DNA from: Candidatus Latescibacterota bacterium
Lineage (GTDB): Bacteria > Latescibacterota > UBA2968 > UBA8231
Reading direction: 5' to 3'
Assembly (NCBI GenBank): GCA_022827835.1
Contig: JAJEIO010000010.1
Coordinates: forward strand, 62,001 to 126,000
Length of the DNA stretch: 64,000 nucleotides
Positions 26,305-34,361 of the stretch are shown here, piece by piece (the first letter of the stretch is position 1; every line of letters begins with the position of its first letter). The notes below the pieces were generated by a model. That model saw only the letters and a program-made list of their open reading frames with translations, was not told the origin of the DNA and made no database searches. The translations under genes were made by a program, and so were the position numbers.

Positions 26305-26380
26305 GGGGCTGTAGCTCAGCTGGGAGAGCGCGGGCTTTGCAAGCCTGAGGTCGTCGGTTCGATCCCGATCAGCTCCACCA
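26305..26380 (+). tRNA. tRNA-Ala (anticodon UGC)
   Basis: 76 nt forming a full cloverleaf. The 7-bp acceptor stem GGGGCTG / CAGCTCC includes the G3-U70 wobble pair that alanyl-tRNA synthetase recognises. The anticodon loop is TTTGCAA with anticodon TGC, the T-loop is GGTTCGATCC, and 3' CCA is encoded. It decodes GCN alanine codons. It marks the left end of the accessory region, next to a toxin-antitoxin pair. Confidence 0.97.
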
Positions 26381-26436
26381 AACATCGCGGTGCAGTCGGT
26401 AGTTGGTGCCAGTCCCGCCGAGACACCTGAATCTTG

Positions 26437-26706
26437 CTACAAAGAGCGATATACAGCGCGGCGATGGTCTACATGGTTAACACTAACCATTCTTGCGGCG
26501 TCATCAATCTCATAGATGACGCGATATCGACCAACGCGAATCCTATAATGCCGCTCATATCCCTGAATCTTACGAACACCGGACGGACGTGGATTTGCTG
26601 AGAGGTTATCCACTGCAGAGGTGATTTGTCTCCTTACATCCAAGGGTAATCTGCGAAAATCCCTAGCACCAGAAGAGGTAAACTGAACGGAGTATCGTTC
26701 AGCCAT
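26437..26706 (-). CDS. RelE/ParE-family toxin
   Basis: 89 residues, small and basic. It matches the RelE/StbE pattern: YSVQFTSSGARDFRRLP near the start, then RKIQGYERHYRIRVGRYRVIYEIDD in the second half, with a final VNHVDHRRAVYR. RelE-type toxins cleave mRNA on the ribosome; ParE relatives poison gyrase, and sequence alone does not separate these firmly. It overlaps the antitoxin gene upstream by 8 nt, the usual antitoxin-first arrangement. Confidence 0.88.
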   Translation of the reverse strand: MAERYSVQFTSSGARDFRRLPLDVRRQITSAVDNLSANPRPSGVRKIQGYERHYRIRVGRYRVIYEIDDAARMVSVNHVDHRRAVYRSL

Positions 26707-26902
26707 CCGTGCTCCTCTGCCGTTCTATCTCTGCCTCCATTTCCGCCTTCAGTACTTCCCATGGAATCGTGGGTTCGCCTCGTCTGGTCTCAATAATCAT
26801 GCCATCGTATATGTCTTCCCACAACTCACCCCACTCCTCAAGGTCAATGAGGACCGATTTCGCGTTGCCGTGTTCGTCGACTAGGAATTGGATACCTTTC
26901 AT
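26699..26902 (-). CDS. RelB/Phd-like antitoxin
   Basis: 67 residues, acidic, directly upstream of and overlapping the RelE-type toxin. The N-terminal part (IQFLVDEHGNAKSVLIDLEEWGELWEDI, in two strands and a helix) resembles prevent-host-death/RelB-type DNA-binding antitoxins, and the C-terminal helix rich in Glu would wrap the toxin. AAAGGA lies 11 nt before the ATG. The role is inferred mainly from the pairing. Confidence 0.8.
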   Translation of the reverse strand: MKGIQFLVDEHGNAKSVLIDLEEWGELWEDIYDGMIIETRRGEPTIPWEVLKAEMEAEIERQRSTDG

Positions 26903-27015
26903 AGTCTGATTGTCCTTTCAAGCAATTGCTGGATTTTTACAAAAAATAAACTTTGCTCGGCCTAAAGGCGAGAGATTTCCGCCTTTCCTCGCTCTCACTT
27001 TCTATGGAGGGAAAA

Positions 27016-28590
27016 ATGCCGCACGACAAATGGAGGCTCATCTACGTCAGCGACCCCTCGGGCAATGCCAACTACGATTTTGACCCGGGCAGGGCGCGTC
27101 CCCTCATCACCTCACACCCCGCCAAGCCAGAGGAGTTACAGCGCATAATCGACAACGTCGCCGCCAACAGGCCCGATACCTTTATCCAAGAGGTCTATAA
27201 CGCCGGCTGGACCTTGTACTTTCGCTCCCCGCGCTTTGAGTACGACGCCCGTCCCCAGCACCGGCGCTTTATTCCCATGATGGACGATGGGATCATGCCG
27301 CTGCAGGTGATGCTCGACCAAGCCCGCAAGCACGGGATGAACTTCCTCGCTGGTTTTCGCATGAACGACAGCCACGGCGCACCCGACCAAGGGGGGATGT
27401 TTCTTCACAAGAACCCCCAGTGGAAAATTGCGGAGATGCCACAGGGCGTGGCCTTCGTTCCCGGCAACAGGATGGATTTCACCTTTGCCGAGGTGCGCGA
27501 TTACCTTTTCTCAGTGATGGCAGAAGTCGTCGATCAATTCGACGTAGATGGACTTGAGTTGGTCTTCCGCGAAGGGCTTTACTTTCCGGCTCCCCAAGGT
27601 GATAGAAGCTTGGCGCGCGAGCGCCAACCACTTATGACTGAATTGATCCAGCGGGTGCGGGACATGCTCGACCAAGCCGGCAGCAGCCGGGGCCGCGACC
27701 TTCAGTTGGGAGTCCGCGTCCCAGAGACGTTAGAGGAATGCCACAACTGCGGTCTCGACGTGCCCACCTGGATAGCGGAAGCGCTCATCGACTACGTTGC
27801 TCCCCAAGATGCCATGTATTCGGATTGCAACGCTCCACACCAAAAATTCAGCCAACTCACCCAGGACACCAAGTGCGAACTCATCCCCGGCCTCCTCCCC
27901 TATTGCGCCAACCTCGACCGCACGGGGCCGCCGTTGACGCTCGAAAACTACCGGGCCTTGGCCCACTCATTTGCCCGCCAAGGAGCCGACGGGGTCTCCA
28001 TGTACAACTTTCAGATGCACTGGGATGCCTTCTGGAAAGCGACCCGAGATCCAGGGTCAGAGGCCATGTATCCCTTGGCTCTTAGCTACCTGCGGGAACT
28101 GCGAGACCCGGCCAAAATTGCCGATGGCGCTCGGCACTATCTGTTCCATCCTATGTGGGGCGGCTCTACGGCTTTTGGATTCCCGGGCAAAACCGCGGGT
28201 GGAATTATCAGAGACGATAAGATCCTCCTTGAACGGACAGAGCAGCAACCTTACGGGCAGTATCATTTTCGCCTGTACGAAAACTTCGACGAGATCGTCT
28301 TCGCCAAGCTGTTCTTCCGCGCGACGGGTTTGGGACCATACGACCGCATTGCGGTCGATATCAACGGCACAACCATCCCCTCCGACAGAGTGCGCCATAT
28401 CTGGCACAGCGACGGCCGACATCCAAATCAAGGACGGCCGCTTCCCGCGCATACGACCTGCATTATCGATCTGTCGTCGCCGCCCATACGCGACGGCGAC
28501 AATGCCCTCGGCGTCCGCTTGCAGTTCTCCGGTCTCCCCGAAGGGGCCGTCGTCGTCGACGAACTAGAAGTGACTGTGCTGCCGCGATAA
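27016..28590 (+). CDS. Putative TIM-barrel glycoside-hydrolase-like protein
   Basis: 524 residues from the ATG at 27016 (GGAGGG 4 nt upstream; an ATG four codons earlier is possible). The first 350 residues look like an (alpha/beta)8 barrel of the GHL10/DUF187 kind: MLDQARKHGMNFLAGFRMND, then EVVDQFDVDGLELVFREG and GLLPYCANL, with acidic residues at strand ends. The last 130 residues appear to be a beta-sandwich. No signal peptide is seen, so it is probably cytoplasmic. Catalytic residues cannot be named with confidence. It is followed 27 nt later by two ABC exporter genes on the same strand. Confidence 0.6.
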   Translation: MPHDKWRLIYVSDPSGNANYDFDPGRARPLITSHPAKPEELQRIIDNVAANRPDTFIQEVYNAGWTLYFRSPRFEYDARPQHRRFIPMMDDGIMPLQVMLDQARKHGMNFLAGFRMNDSHGAPDQGGMFLHKNPQWKIAEMPQGVAFVPGNRMDFTFAEVRDYLFSVMAEVVDQFDVDGLELVFREGLYFPAPQGDRSLARERQPLMTELIQRVRDMLDQAGSSRGRDLQLGVRVPETLEECHNCGLDVPTWIAEALIDYVAPQDAMYSDCNAPHQKFSQLTQDTKCELIPGLLPYCANLDRTGPPLTLENYRALAHSFARQGADGVSMYNFQMHWDAFWKATRDPGSEAMYPLALSYLRELRDPAKIADGARHYLFHPMWGGSTAFGFPGKTAGGIIRDDKILLERTEQQPYGQYHFRLYENFDEIVFAKLFFRATGLGPYDRIAVDINGTTIPSDRVRHIWHSDGRHPNQGRPLPAHTTCIIDLSSPPIRDGDNALGVRLQFSGLPEGAVVVDELEVTVLPR

Positions 28591-28617
28591 CTCTCGCTTT
28601 TCAGCTAAGGAGGAACC

Positions 28618-30519
28618 TTGTCGAGGAGCGATCCCGAGTTCTGGAATCGACGCACGAACGCGACGGCTATATGGACCAACCTGCGCTGGACCCTCGTCCA
28701 CATCTGGGCGCACGGGCGGGCACCGGCTTTGGGCATCGTCGCCGTGCAAATACTCTTGGGCATCCAGCCCGCGCTACTCATCTACATCACCCAGCACCTC
28801 ATCGACACCGTCGTCGCCTCCGCTGGTGCGGGAGGCACTGGCTTTGAACAGACCCTGCCGTGGCTTATAGCATTCGGTCTCGTCCTCCTGCTCACAAGTG
28901 ATGTGCTGTGGCAGATTCGGGACGCGCTTCATCTGCGGCTCGGACAGAACCTCGAACACGCGCTCGGCCGTCGCTTTCTGGCCAAGGCGTCGCGGCTGCC
29001 GCTCGTCTTCTTTGAGGTGAGCGTGTCTTACGATCGCTTGGAACGCGCCAAAAATCCGGGCTTGAAGCTCGATCGGTTCTTCTTCGCGGCCATGCACCTA
29101 TTCCAGGCCGGCATCCGAGTCCTCTCCATTACGGCCATGTTCGTCCCGGTCTCTCTGTGGATCTCACTAACTCTTCTAATCGTACTGGTACCGCAGATCC
29201 GGCTGGCGATTGAACAAAGCCGGCGGTTTATGAGCTTCACCTATGGCCAGACCGAGGAAATGCGCCGGGCCAGCTACGTCGATCGGATCCTCACTGGGCG
29301 GGGCGAACAAAAAGAGATGCGCCTTTTTGCCCTCCGCCATACGCTGAGCCAGCGGTGGCGGGCCATGCGCCAAGCATTGCGGAAGCAACTCTGGCGACAA
29401 CAGCAGCAACAGGTCCGCGGGGGCCTTCCCATCACCTGTTTGCGTTTCGGCGTCTCAGCCGGTGTCGCCGTTGCGCTGGCCTATTTTCTCGGCGACCGGC
29501 TCCTCACGCCCGGCCGTTTTGTCGCCCTGTTTCGGGGAGTGGACGACATGCTAAGGGCTGGTTCCAGCCTCGGCCATTCTTCGCGGGAACTGCAAAACCA
29601 AAGCGCTGAAATCAGCTATGTGCGCGAGTTTCTCGACCTGCCCGAGGACGACGGCGCTTGGATCCAACAACCACCAGCCGACCGCGAACCAACCCAGCCC
29701 TTTCCCAAACCGCTGCGCGAGGGGTTTGCCGTCGAAGATGTCTGGTTTGCCTATCCCGCTGAGACCGAGAATCCCCGTCCCGTCCTGCGAGGAGTGAACC
29801 TGCACCTCAAGCCAGGGGAACGAGTGGCCCTCGTCGGCGAGAACGGCGCGGGAAAATCGACCCTCGCCAAACTCCTGTTGGGCCTGTACCAACCAACAGC
29901 GGGCGAGATCGCGGTGGACGGCATCCGCTACGGTGAGATCGACCGGACCAGCCTTGCAAGCGCGGTCAGTGCCGCGTTCCAAGACTTCTTCAACTTTGAA
30001 CTCACCGCCTCCCAATCAATCGGAATCGGTGCCCTCGGCAGCGGCGGTAGCGACCAAGAAGCCGACTTGTGGCCGGCGTGGCTGCCACCCGACCCAGCCG
30101 TGGTAGAAAACGCAGCGCAGCGCGCCGGAGTTGATGCCATCGCCGCGCGCCTGCCTCAAGGCTACGACACTCCCGTAGGACACGTCCTCGATGGCGGACA
30201 AGGGCTTTCCGGGGGCGAGTGGCAACGCTTCGCCATTGCCCGCGCATTCATCCGCCAGCCCGAGTTACTGATCCTCGACGAGCCGACTGCGGCTCTGGAC
30301 CCCATGGCCGAGGCCGAGGTGTACCGGCAGTTTGGCGAACTACTCGCCGGCCGCACCACGCTGTTAATCAGCCACCGGCTGGGTTCTGCCCGCATGGCCG
30401 ACCGCATTCTCGTCCTCAAGGACGGTCGCATCGTCGAGCAAGGCCCCCACGACGACCTAGTGGCAAAGGGCGGCGTGTATGCTGCCATGTGGGAGGAACA
30501 AGCCTCGTGGTACCAGTAA
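28618..30519 (+). CDS. ABC exporter, membrane-ATPase half-transporter (subunit 1)
   Basis: 633 residues starting at TTG 28618 with a perfect AAGGAGG 4 nt upstream. The N-terminal transmembrane domain (about 30-340) has hydrophobic helices near 40-60, 80-100, 155-185 and 280-300. The nucleotide-binding domain has Walker A GENGAGKS (about 407-414), signature LSGGEWQ (about 530-536) and Walker B LLILDEP (about 549-555). It is a type IV exporter half. The next gene encodes a similar half, so they probably form a heterodimer. The substrate is unknown. Confidence 0.9.
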   Translation: MSRSDPEFWNRRTNATAIWTNLRWTLVHIWAHGRAPALGIVAVQILLGIQPALLIYITQHLIDTVVASAGAGGTGFEQTLPWLIAFGLVLLLTSDVLWQIRDALHLRLGQNLEHALGRRFLAKASRLPLVFFEVSVSYDRLERAKNPGLKLDRFFFAAMHLFQAGIRVLSITAMFVPVSLWISLTLLIVLVPQIRLAIEQSRRFMSFTYGQTEEMRRASYVDRILTGRGEQKEMRLFALRHTLSQRWRAMRQALRKQLWRQQQQQVRGGLPITCLRFGVSAGVAVALAYFLGDRLLTPGRFVALFRGVDDMLRAGSSLGHSSRELQNQSAEISYVREFLDLPEDDGAWIQQPPADREPTQPFPKPLREGFAVEDVWFAYPAETENPRPVLRGVNLHLKPGERVALVGENGAGKSTLAKLLLGLYQPTAGEIAVDGIRYGEIDRTSLASAVSAAFQDFFNFELTASQSIGIGALGSGGSDQEADLWPAWLPPDPAVVENAAQRAGVDAIAARLPQGYDTPVGHVLDGGQGLSGGEWQRFAIARAFIRQPELLILDEPTAALDPMAEAEVYRQFGELLAGRTTLLISHRLGSARMADRILVLKDGRIVEQGPHDDLVAKGGVYAAMWEEQASWYQ

Positions 30520-30536
30520 TCCTACAGGATACAACG

Positions 30537-32342
30537 GTGGCCCGCCCGCCCGCCATGCGCACACTCCTGCGCTTTCTATGGTGGATGATCCAGACAGACC
30601 CCCGCCACTCCATCCTCTTATTGGTGCTCCAGTTCGCCACCGGTCTGATGCCGGCCGCGTCAGTGTGGATCGTGCGGGCGCTTTTCGATCGCGGCCTCGA
30701 GGTGTACGAGGGCCGCCTGCCCGTGGCGGACATGCTGGTGTGGGTCGCTCTGTGGGCCGTGTTGACTTTGGCCGATATGGGAATCCGCATCTGGACCCGC
30801 ACCCTTCTTCGCGAACGGCTAAAACAGGAGATGGAAGACCGGCTACTCGCCCAACTTCAGCGCAAAGCAAGCGTCCTGCGGCTCGAGACCTTCGAGCGCG
30901 CTGATTTTCACGACGTGCTGCGCCGGGCACAGGAGGCAGCCTCGCCCGGCTTCTTTCTCAACCTCATCGGCGAGATCAATACAATAATCACCGGAACGCT
31001 GACGGCCGTCTCCGTCGCATTGGTCGTCGGGCTGTGGAATCCGCTGCTCCTGATCGCTATCGCCTTGGTCTCGATGCCGCCGCCGCTGGTGCAGATGTTC
31101 CAAGGGAAGACCACCTTTCTCCTCAAGCGCGAGCAGACCCAGCGCCAGCGTCTGCGGGCCTACTTGGAGCGCATTCTCACCGGGCGCACCGCCGCCAAGG
31201 AGGTGCGCGTCTTCAACCTTGGATCGGCCTTGCTCGGTTGGTGGGAGCATCTCTACTGGCAGGTAGCCGACCGGCTCTTTCAGCAGAAACGCTCGCAGGC
31301 TTCGGTCAACGCCTTGCTAGCAGCTTTTAGCTTGGCCGGGCTGGCCGTCGGCATCGGCTGGTCGGCTTGGGCCGTGGCCAACAGCAGTCTCTCCCCCGGA
31401 CAGTTCGCCGCCATGATGGTGGCACTACAAGAAGTCAGGACGCACGTCGATCGGGTCTTCTTTCGCGTCGGTTATCTCGCCAATTACCTCCTGTACATCG
31501 CCGATCTCTTCACCTACCTCGACTTGGGACCGGAAGAGCCAAAGGAGGGCGAGCCAATCGACAACGTCGGCGAGGTTCCGATTGCAGCCACCAGTCTCTC
31601 CTTCCGCTATCCACAGGCGGAACGCCCGGCAATCGACGACATCTCATTCACCATCCAGCCCGGCGAGCGCGTGGCCCTCGTCGGTGCCAACGGCTCGGGC
31701 AAGACCACGCTCGTCAAAGTGCTGTTGGGATTGTTCCACCCCACGCAGGGAAAGGTGCTCTACGGCGATGTCGATCTGAATCGGGTGGATCGGAACGGCC
31801 TGTGGGACCAATCAGCCGCGGTATTCCAAGACTACACCCGTTTCGCCTTTTCTCTGGGTGAGAACATCGGCTTGGGACGCACCGAGAGAATGGGCGATCA
31901 AGCAGCCGTTGAGCACGCTGCGCACCAAGGCGGAGCCGCCCCAATCGCCGAGCAACTACCAGAGCGCTACCACACCCTTCTTACCAAGGAATTTGCCGGC
32001 GGCACCGAACTGTCCGGCGGAGAGTGGCAGCGCGTCGCCATCTCAAGGGGATTCATGCGCAACGCCGCCCTGATCGTACTCGACGAGCCGACCGCGTCGC
32101 TCGATCCCCAAGCCGAGGCCGACGTATTCCGGCGCTTCCTCGCCATGTCCGGCGAGCGAACCACCATCGTGGTCTCCCACCGCTTGGGATCAGCCCGTCT
32201 GTGCGACCGGATCTTGGTACTAAAAGAAGGACGCCTGCTCGAAAACGGGACGCACGGCGAATTGCTGTCTCAAGGGGGAGAATACGCCCGCTTATGGGCT
32301 TTGCAGGCGCAATGGTATGACGAGGGGGAAGGTGGTCGGTAA
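30537..32342 (+). CDS. ABC exporter, membrane-ATPase half-transporter (subunit 2)
   Basis: 601 residues from the GTG at 30537 (AGGA 7 nt upstream); ATG at 30555 is an alternative. The transmembrane domain spans about 1-320. Walker A GANGSGKTT is at about 383-391, signature LSGGEWQ at about 492, and Walker B LIVLDEP at about 512. It begins 17 nt after subunit 1 and shares its layout, with low overall identity, as in heterodimeric exporters such as BmrCD. The operon with a TIM-barrel protein suggests export of a glycan- or peptide-like compound; this is inference. Confidence 0.9.
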   Translation: MARPPAMRTLLRFLWWMIQTDPRHSILLLVLQFATGLMPAASVWIVRALFDRGLEVYEGRLPVADMLVWVALWAVLTLADMGIRIWTRTLLRERLKQEMEDRLLAQLQRKASVLRLETFERADFHDVLRRAQEAASPGFFLNLIGEINTIITGTLTAVSVALVVGLWNPLLLIAIALVSMPPPLVQMFQGKTTFLLKREQTQRQRLRAYLERILTGRTAAKEVRVFNLGSALLGWWEHLYWQVADRLFQQKRSQASVNALLAAFSLAGLAVGIGWSAWAVANSSLSPGQFAAMMVALQEVRTHVDRVFFRVGYLANYLLYIADLFTYLDLGPEEPKEGEPIDNVGEVPIAATSLSFRYPQAERPAIDDISFTIQPGERVALVGANGSGKTTLVKVLLGLFHPTQGKVLYGDVDLNRVDRNGLWDQSAAVFQDYTRFAFSLGENIGLGRTERMGDQAAVEHAAHQGGAAPIAEQLPERYHTLLTKEFAGGTELSGGEWQRVAISRGFMRNAALIVLDEPTASLDPQAEADVFRRFLAMSGERTTIVVSHRLGSARLCDRILVLKEGRLLENGTHGELLSQGGEYARLWALQAQWYDEGEGGR

Positions 32343-32409
32343 ACTAAAATTTATTGCTTTCTTGATAGCTATGTAGCAGCAGACGGAGGACATTCGACGG
32401 AGACTAAGC

Positions 32410-32808
32410 CTAGACGAATACTGCGGGTGAAACCCCAAACCGTTCAGATAAAGCACGTATCTGCCGGACGTTCAACACCCGCTTGCCACCCAGAATCTCC
32501 GAAACGACCCCTTGCGAACCCACCTCCGGCAAATCCGACTGAGTCAAATCATGCTCCTCCATGAGAAAACGCAGTGCATCCGCACCCTCTAACTTGGGCA
32601 TGGGATAGTGTTGTTCCTCCCAAGCATGAACAAGGGTCCCCAGCGTATCGAGTAGAGAATACAGCGGATGTCCCTCATCAGTGCCCACTTCATCAATCAG
32701 GCCGTTGAGACGCTCTAGTGCTAAATCATAATCCCGCTCATTTTGAATGTTGAGTAAGGCACTCACTTGCGTCCAAGATCGCTGAAGCTGTGGGGTAATG
32801 ACGCTCAT
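32410..32808 (-). CDS. higA: HigA-type antitoxin
   Basis: 132 residues from the ATG at 32808, which overlaps the higB stop as ATGA and has GGAGG about 8 nt upstream. The N-terminal half is helical; the C-terminal half is an HTH_3/Xre domain (FLMEEHDLTQSDLPEVGSQ, then VVSEILGGKR) of the COG5499 HigA kind. It neutralises HigB and represses the operon. The toxin-first gene order is diagnostic for higBA. Confidence 0.9.
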   Translation of the reverse strand: MSVITPQLQRSWTQVSALLNIQNERDYDLALERLNGLIDEVGTDEGHPLYSLLDTLGTLVHAWEEQHYPMPKLEGADALRFLMEEHDLTQSDLPEVGSQGVVSEILGGKRVLNVRQIRALSERFGVSPAVFV

Positions 32809-32837
32809 GTCTTCCATCCTCCACGGTCATAGGCTTG
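32777..32837. repeat. Direct repeat, copy A (functional higB-higA junction)
   Basis: 61 bp that recur at 36124-36184 with 57 identities and no gaps, same orientation. This copy lies inside the intact higB/higA overlap and encodes the end of HigB and the start of HigA. The other copy is non-coding. Confidence 0.9.
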
Positions 32838-33092
32838 ATGTGTCAGTACGTGACGGATATATACTTTTCCCCGATTGAAGTGAATAGAGGCAATCAGGCG
32901 GTACTTATTGCCGGCGATGTTAAACACGACGAAATCCCCGACTTTGTCAGCCGAAGGAAAAGCACGCCGCAGCGCAGTGAAGCTGCTAAACTGAGTCTGC
33001 CGCATGATTTTGAACCAGCGATTCAGAGGCATCTTGCTGTCGGGATGCTGTGCCCAAAACACTCGAAGGGCTTTGCGTGAAATGACATGCAT
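32805..33092 (-). CDS. higB: HigB-type mRNA interferase toxin
   Basis: 95 residues from the ATG at 33092. It has the HigB (COG4680) pattern: MHVISRKALRVFWAQHPDS, then VFNIAGNKYRLIASIHFNRG and YIRHVLTHQAYDRGGW. HigB cleaves translated mRNA. An 18-codon upstream extension would cover the promoter palindrome and is not translated. SD-like AGG directly abuts the ATG, so initiation may be leaderless. Confidence 0.92.
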   Translation of the reverse strand: MHVISRKALRVFWAQHPDSKMPLNRWFKIMRQTQFSSFTALRRAFPSADKVGDFVVFNIAGNKYRLIASIHFNRGKVYIRHVLTHQAYDRGGWKT

Positions 33093-33097
33093 CCTAT

Positions 33098-33126
33098 ATA
33101 GTATCGCAATCTGCGATATATTGCAA
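33098..33126 (-). promoter_or_regulatory. higBA promoter with palindromic operator
   Basis: Minus strand: TTGCAA (33126-33121), 17-nt spacer, TACTAT (33103-33098). The perfect dyad TATCGCA-N3-TGCGATA (33102-33118) fills the spacer, as expected for HigA autorepression. The -10 ends only 5 nt before the higB ATG, implying a leaderless transcript. Confidence 0.75.
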
Positions 33127-33283
33127 AAAACCTCTGCGCGCACCACTATCTTGCCTAGGGCCTTGGTAGGAGATACTTTCAGCGCACGTTTCTATGATCG
33201 CTCCGTCCGGCGAATCCGCAACCAAGAGGTTTTCGATGAGAGCATTGCACACGCCCACGCTCAGCACCGCTGCTTCGTGAGCC

Positions 33284-34117
33284 GTGGCCGCCTCTTACCC
33301 CATTGTCAACGGTGCCGAGCACGCCTGGGTGCTCCACGACCCCCGCTTTAAGCCCGATCCGCGTCTGTCCAACTGCCCCGGTGCCAAGCCCGACTATGAG
33401 CAGTCGGCCGAAGACCTCATCGAACACATGCGGACCTATGGAGTCGATAAGGTCGTCATCAGCCAGGTGTGCTACTACGGCCGCGACAACCGCTATGCCA
33501 GCCACTGCGTACAGCGCTATCCCGACCGCTTTGCCGCCATAGGCCTTTTAGTGGGGTACCGGCTGCACCATCCGGCCGATCCGGAGAATCCGGCGCGTTT
33601 GGAACGGGCCATGCGAGAGGAGGGCTTGGCAGGGCTACGATTGAGTCCCATCTACGACCGCGACGTGGTCTGGCTCAGTGATGAGGTCAGCTATCCGCTG
33701 TGGCAGCGGGCCGAGGAGTTGGGCGCGGTGTTCAATATCTTCCTAGCGCCGCACCAAGTGGAGCAAGTGGCGGCCATGGCCGAGCGCTTCCCCGGAGTCA
33801 AAGTGGTCATCGACCATCTGGCGATGATCGACATCAAAGCCCCCGATAGCGAGGGCTTTGGGCCGCTACTCGATTTAGCCCGCTGGCCCAATGTGTACAT
33901 CCGCACCTCGCTACACAATCCTTCTAAGGAACGACCGCCTTTCCGCGATGTATGGCCCTTTTTGGAGCGGGTGTACGACCGCTTTGGCCCGCGGCGGATG
34001 GTATGGGCCAATTTTTACGAACTGCTCATTATGCAGGAGTTGATCCCCTTTTTCAGCGCTGAAGACAAGACGTGGATTTTGGGGAAGAACGCTCTAGAGA
34101 TTTACTTCAAAGGCTAG
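33284..34117 (+). CDS. Amidohydrolase_2-family protein, 5' end possibly damaged
   Basis: 277 residues from GTG 33284. A TIM-barrel amidohydrolase resembling 2-pyrone-4,6-dicarboxylate hydrolase-like enzymes: VKVVIDHLAM mid-protein, and GPRRMVWANFYE then ILGKNALEIYF at the end. The N-terminal metal motif, usually DxHxH, reads NGAEHAW here, so one His may be missing. The GTG has no ribosome-binding site. Instead, ATG 33236 in the same frame has AAGAGG at 7 nt but meets TGA at 33278, one codon before the GTG. Either the gene carries a nonsense mutation or it uses reinitiation. Function of the family member is unknown. Confidence 0.75.
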   Translation: MAASYPIVNGAEHAWVLHDPRFKPDPRLSNCPGAKPDYEQSAEDLIEHMRTYGVDKVVISQVCYYGRDNRYASHCVQRYPDRFAAIGLLVGYRLHHPADPENPARLERAMREEGLAGLRLSPIYDRDVVWLSDEVSYPLWQRAEELGAVFNIFLAPHQVEQVAAMAERFPGVKVVIDHLAMIDIKAPDSEGFGPLLDLARWPNVYIRTSLHNPSKERPPFRDVWPFLERVYDRFGPRRMVWANFYELLIMQELIPFFSAEDKTWILGKNALEIYFKG

Positions 34118-34361
34118 GGCTGACAGCCATTCCACCGGGATCAGGGTGCTTCCCCGACGAATTGCCGCAGGTCGCGTTGGGGGATTCTCGATTTTTTGGC
34201 CTAATCAGTGCAAGATATAAGCTTTTGATTTTTCTGAATTTACCTGACGATCAAATTCAAAAATCGCTTGAAGAAATTCTCTTTTTACTCTATTTTCAGG
34301 ATTGATCCTAGTATATCCAAATCATTGGTTCAGCAACGATGAGTTAAAGGAGACTTGCCCG

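Noticed and set aside
26281-26436. Looked for an integrase attachment repeat of the tRNA-Ala 3' end
   Set aside because: I found no second copy of the tRNA 3' end in the accessory region and no integrase gene.
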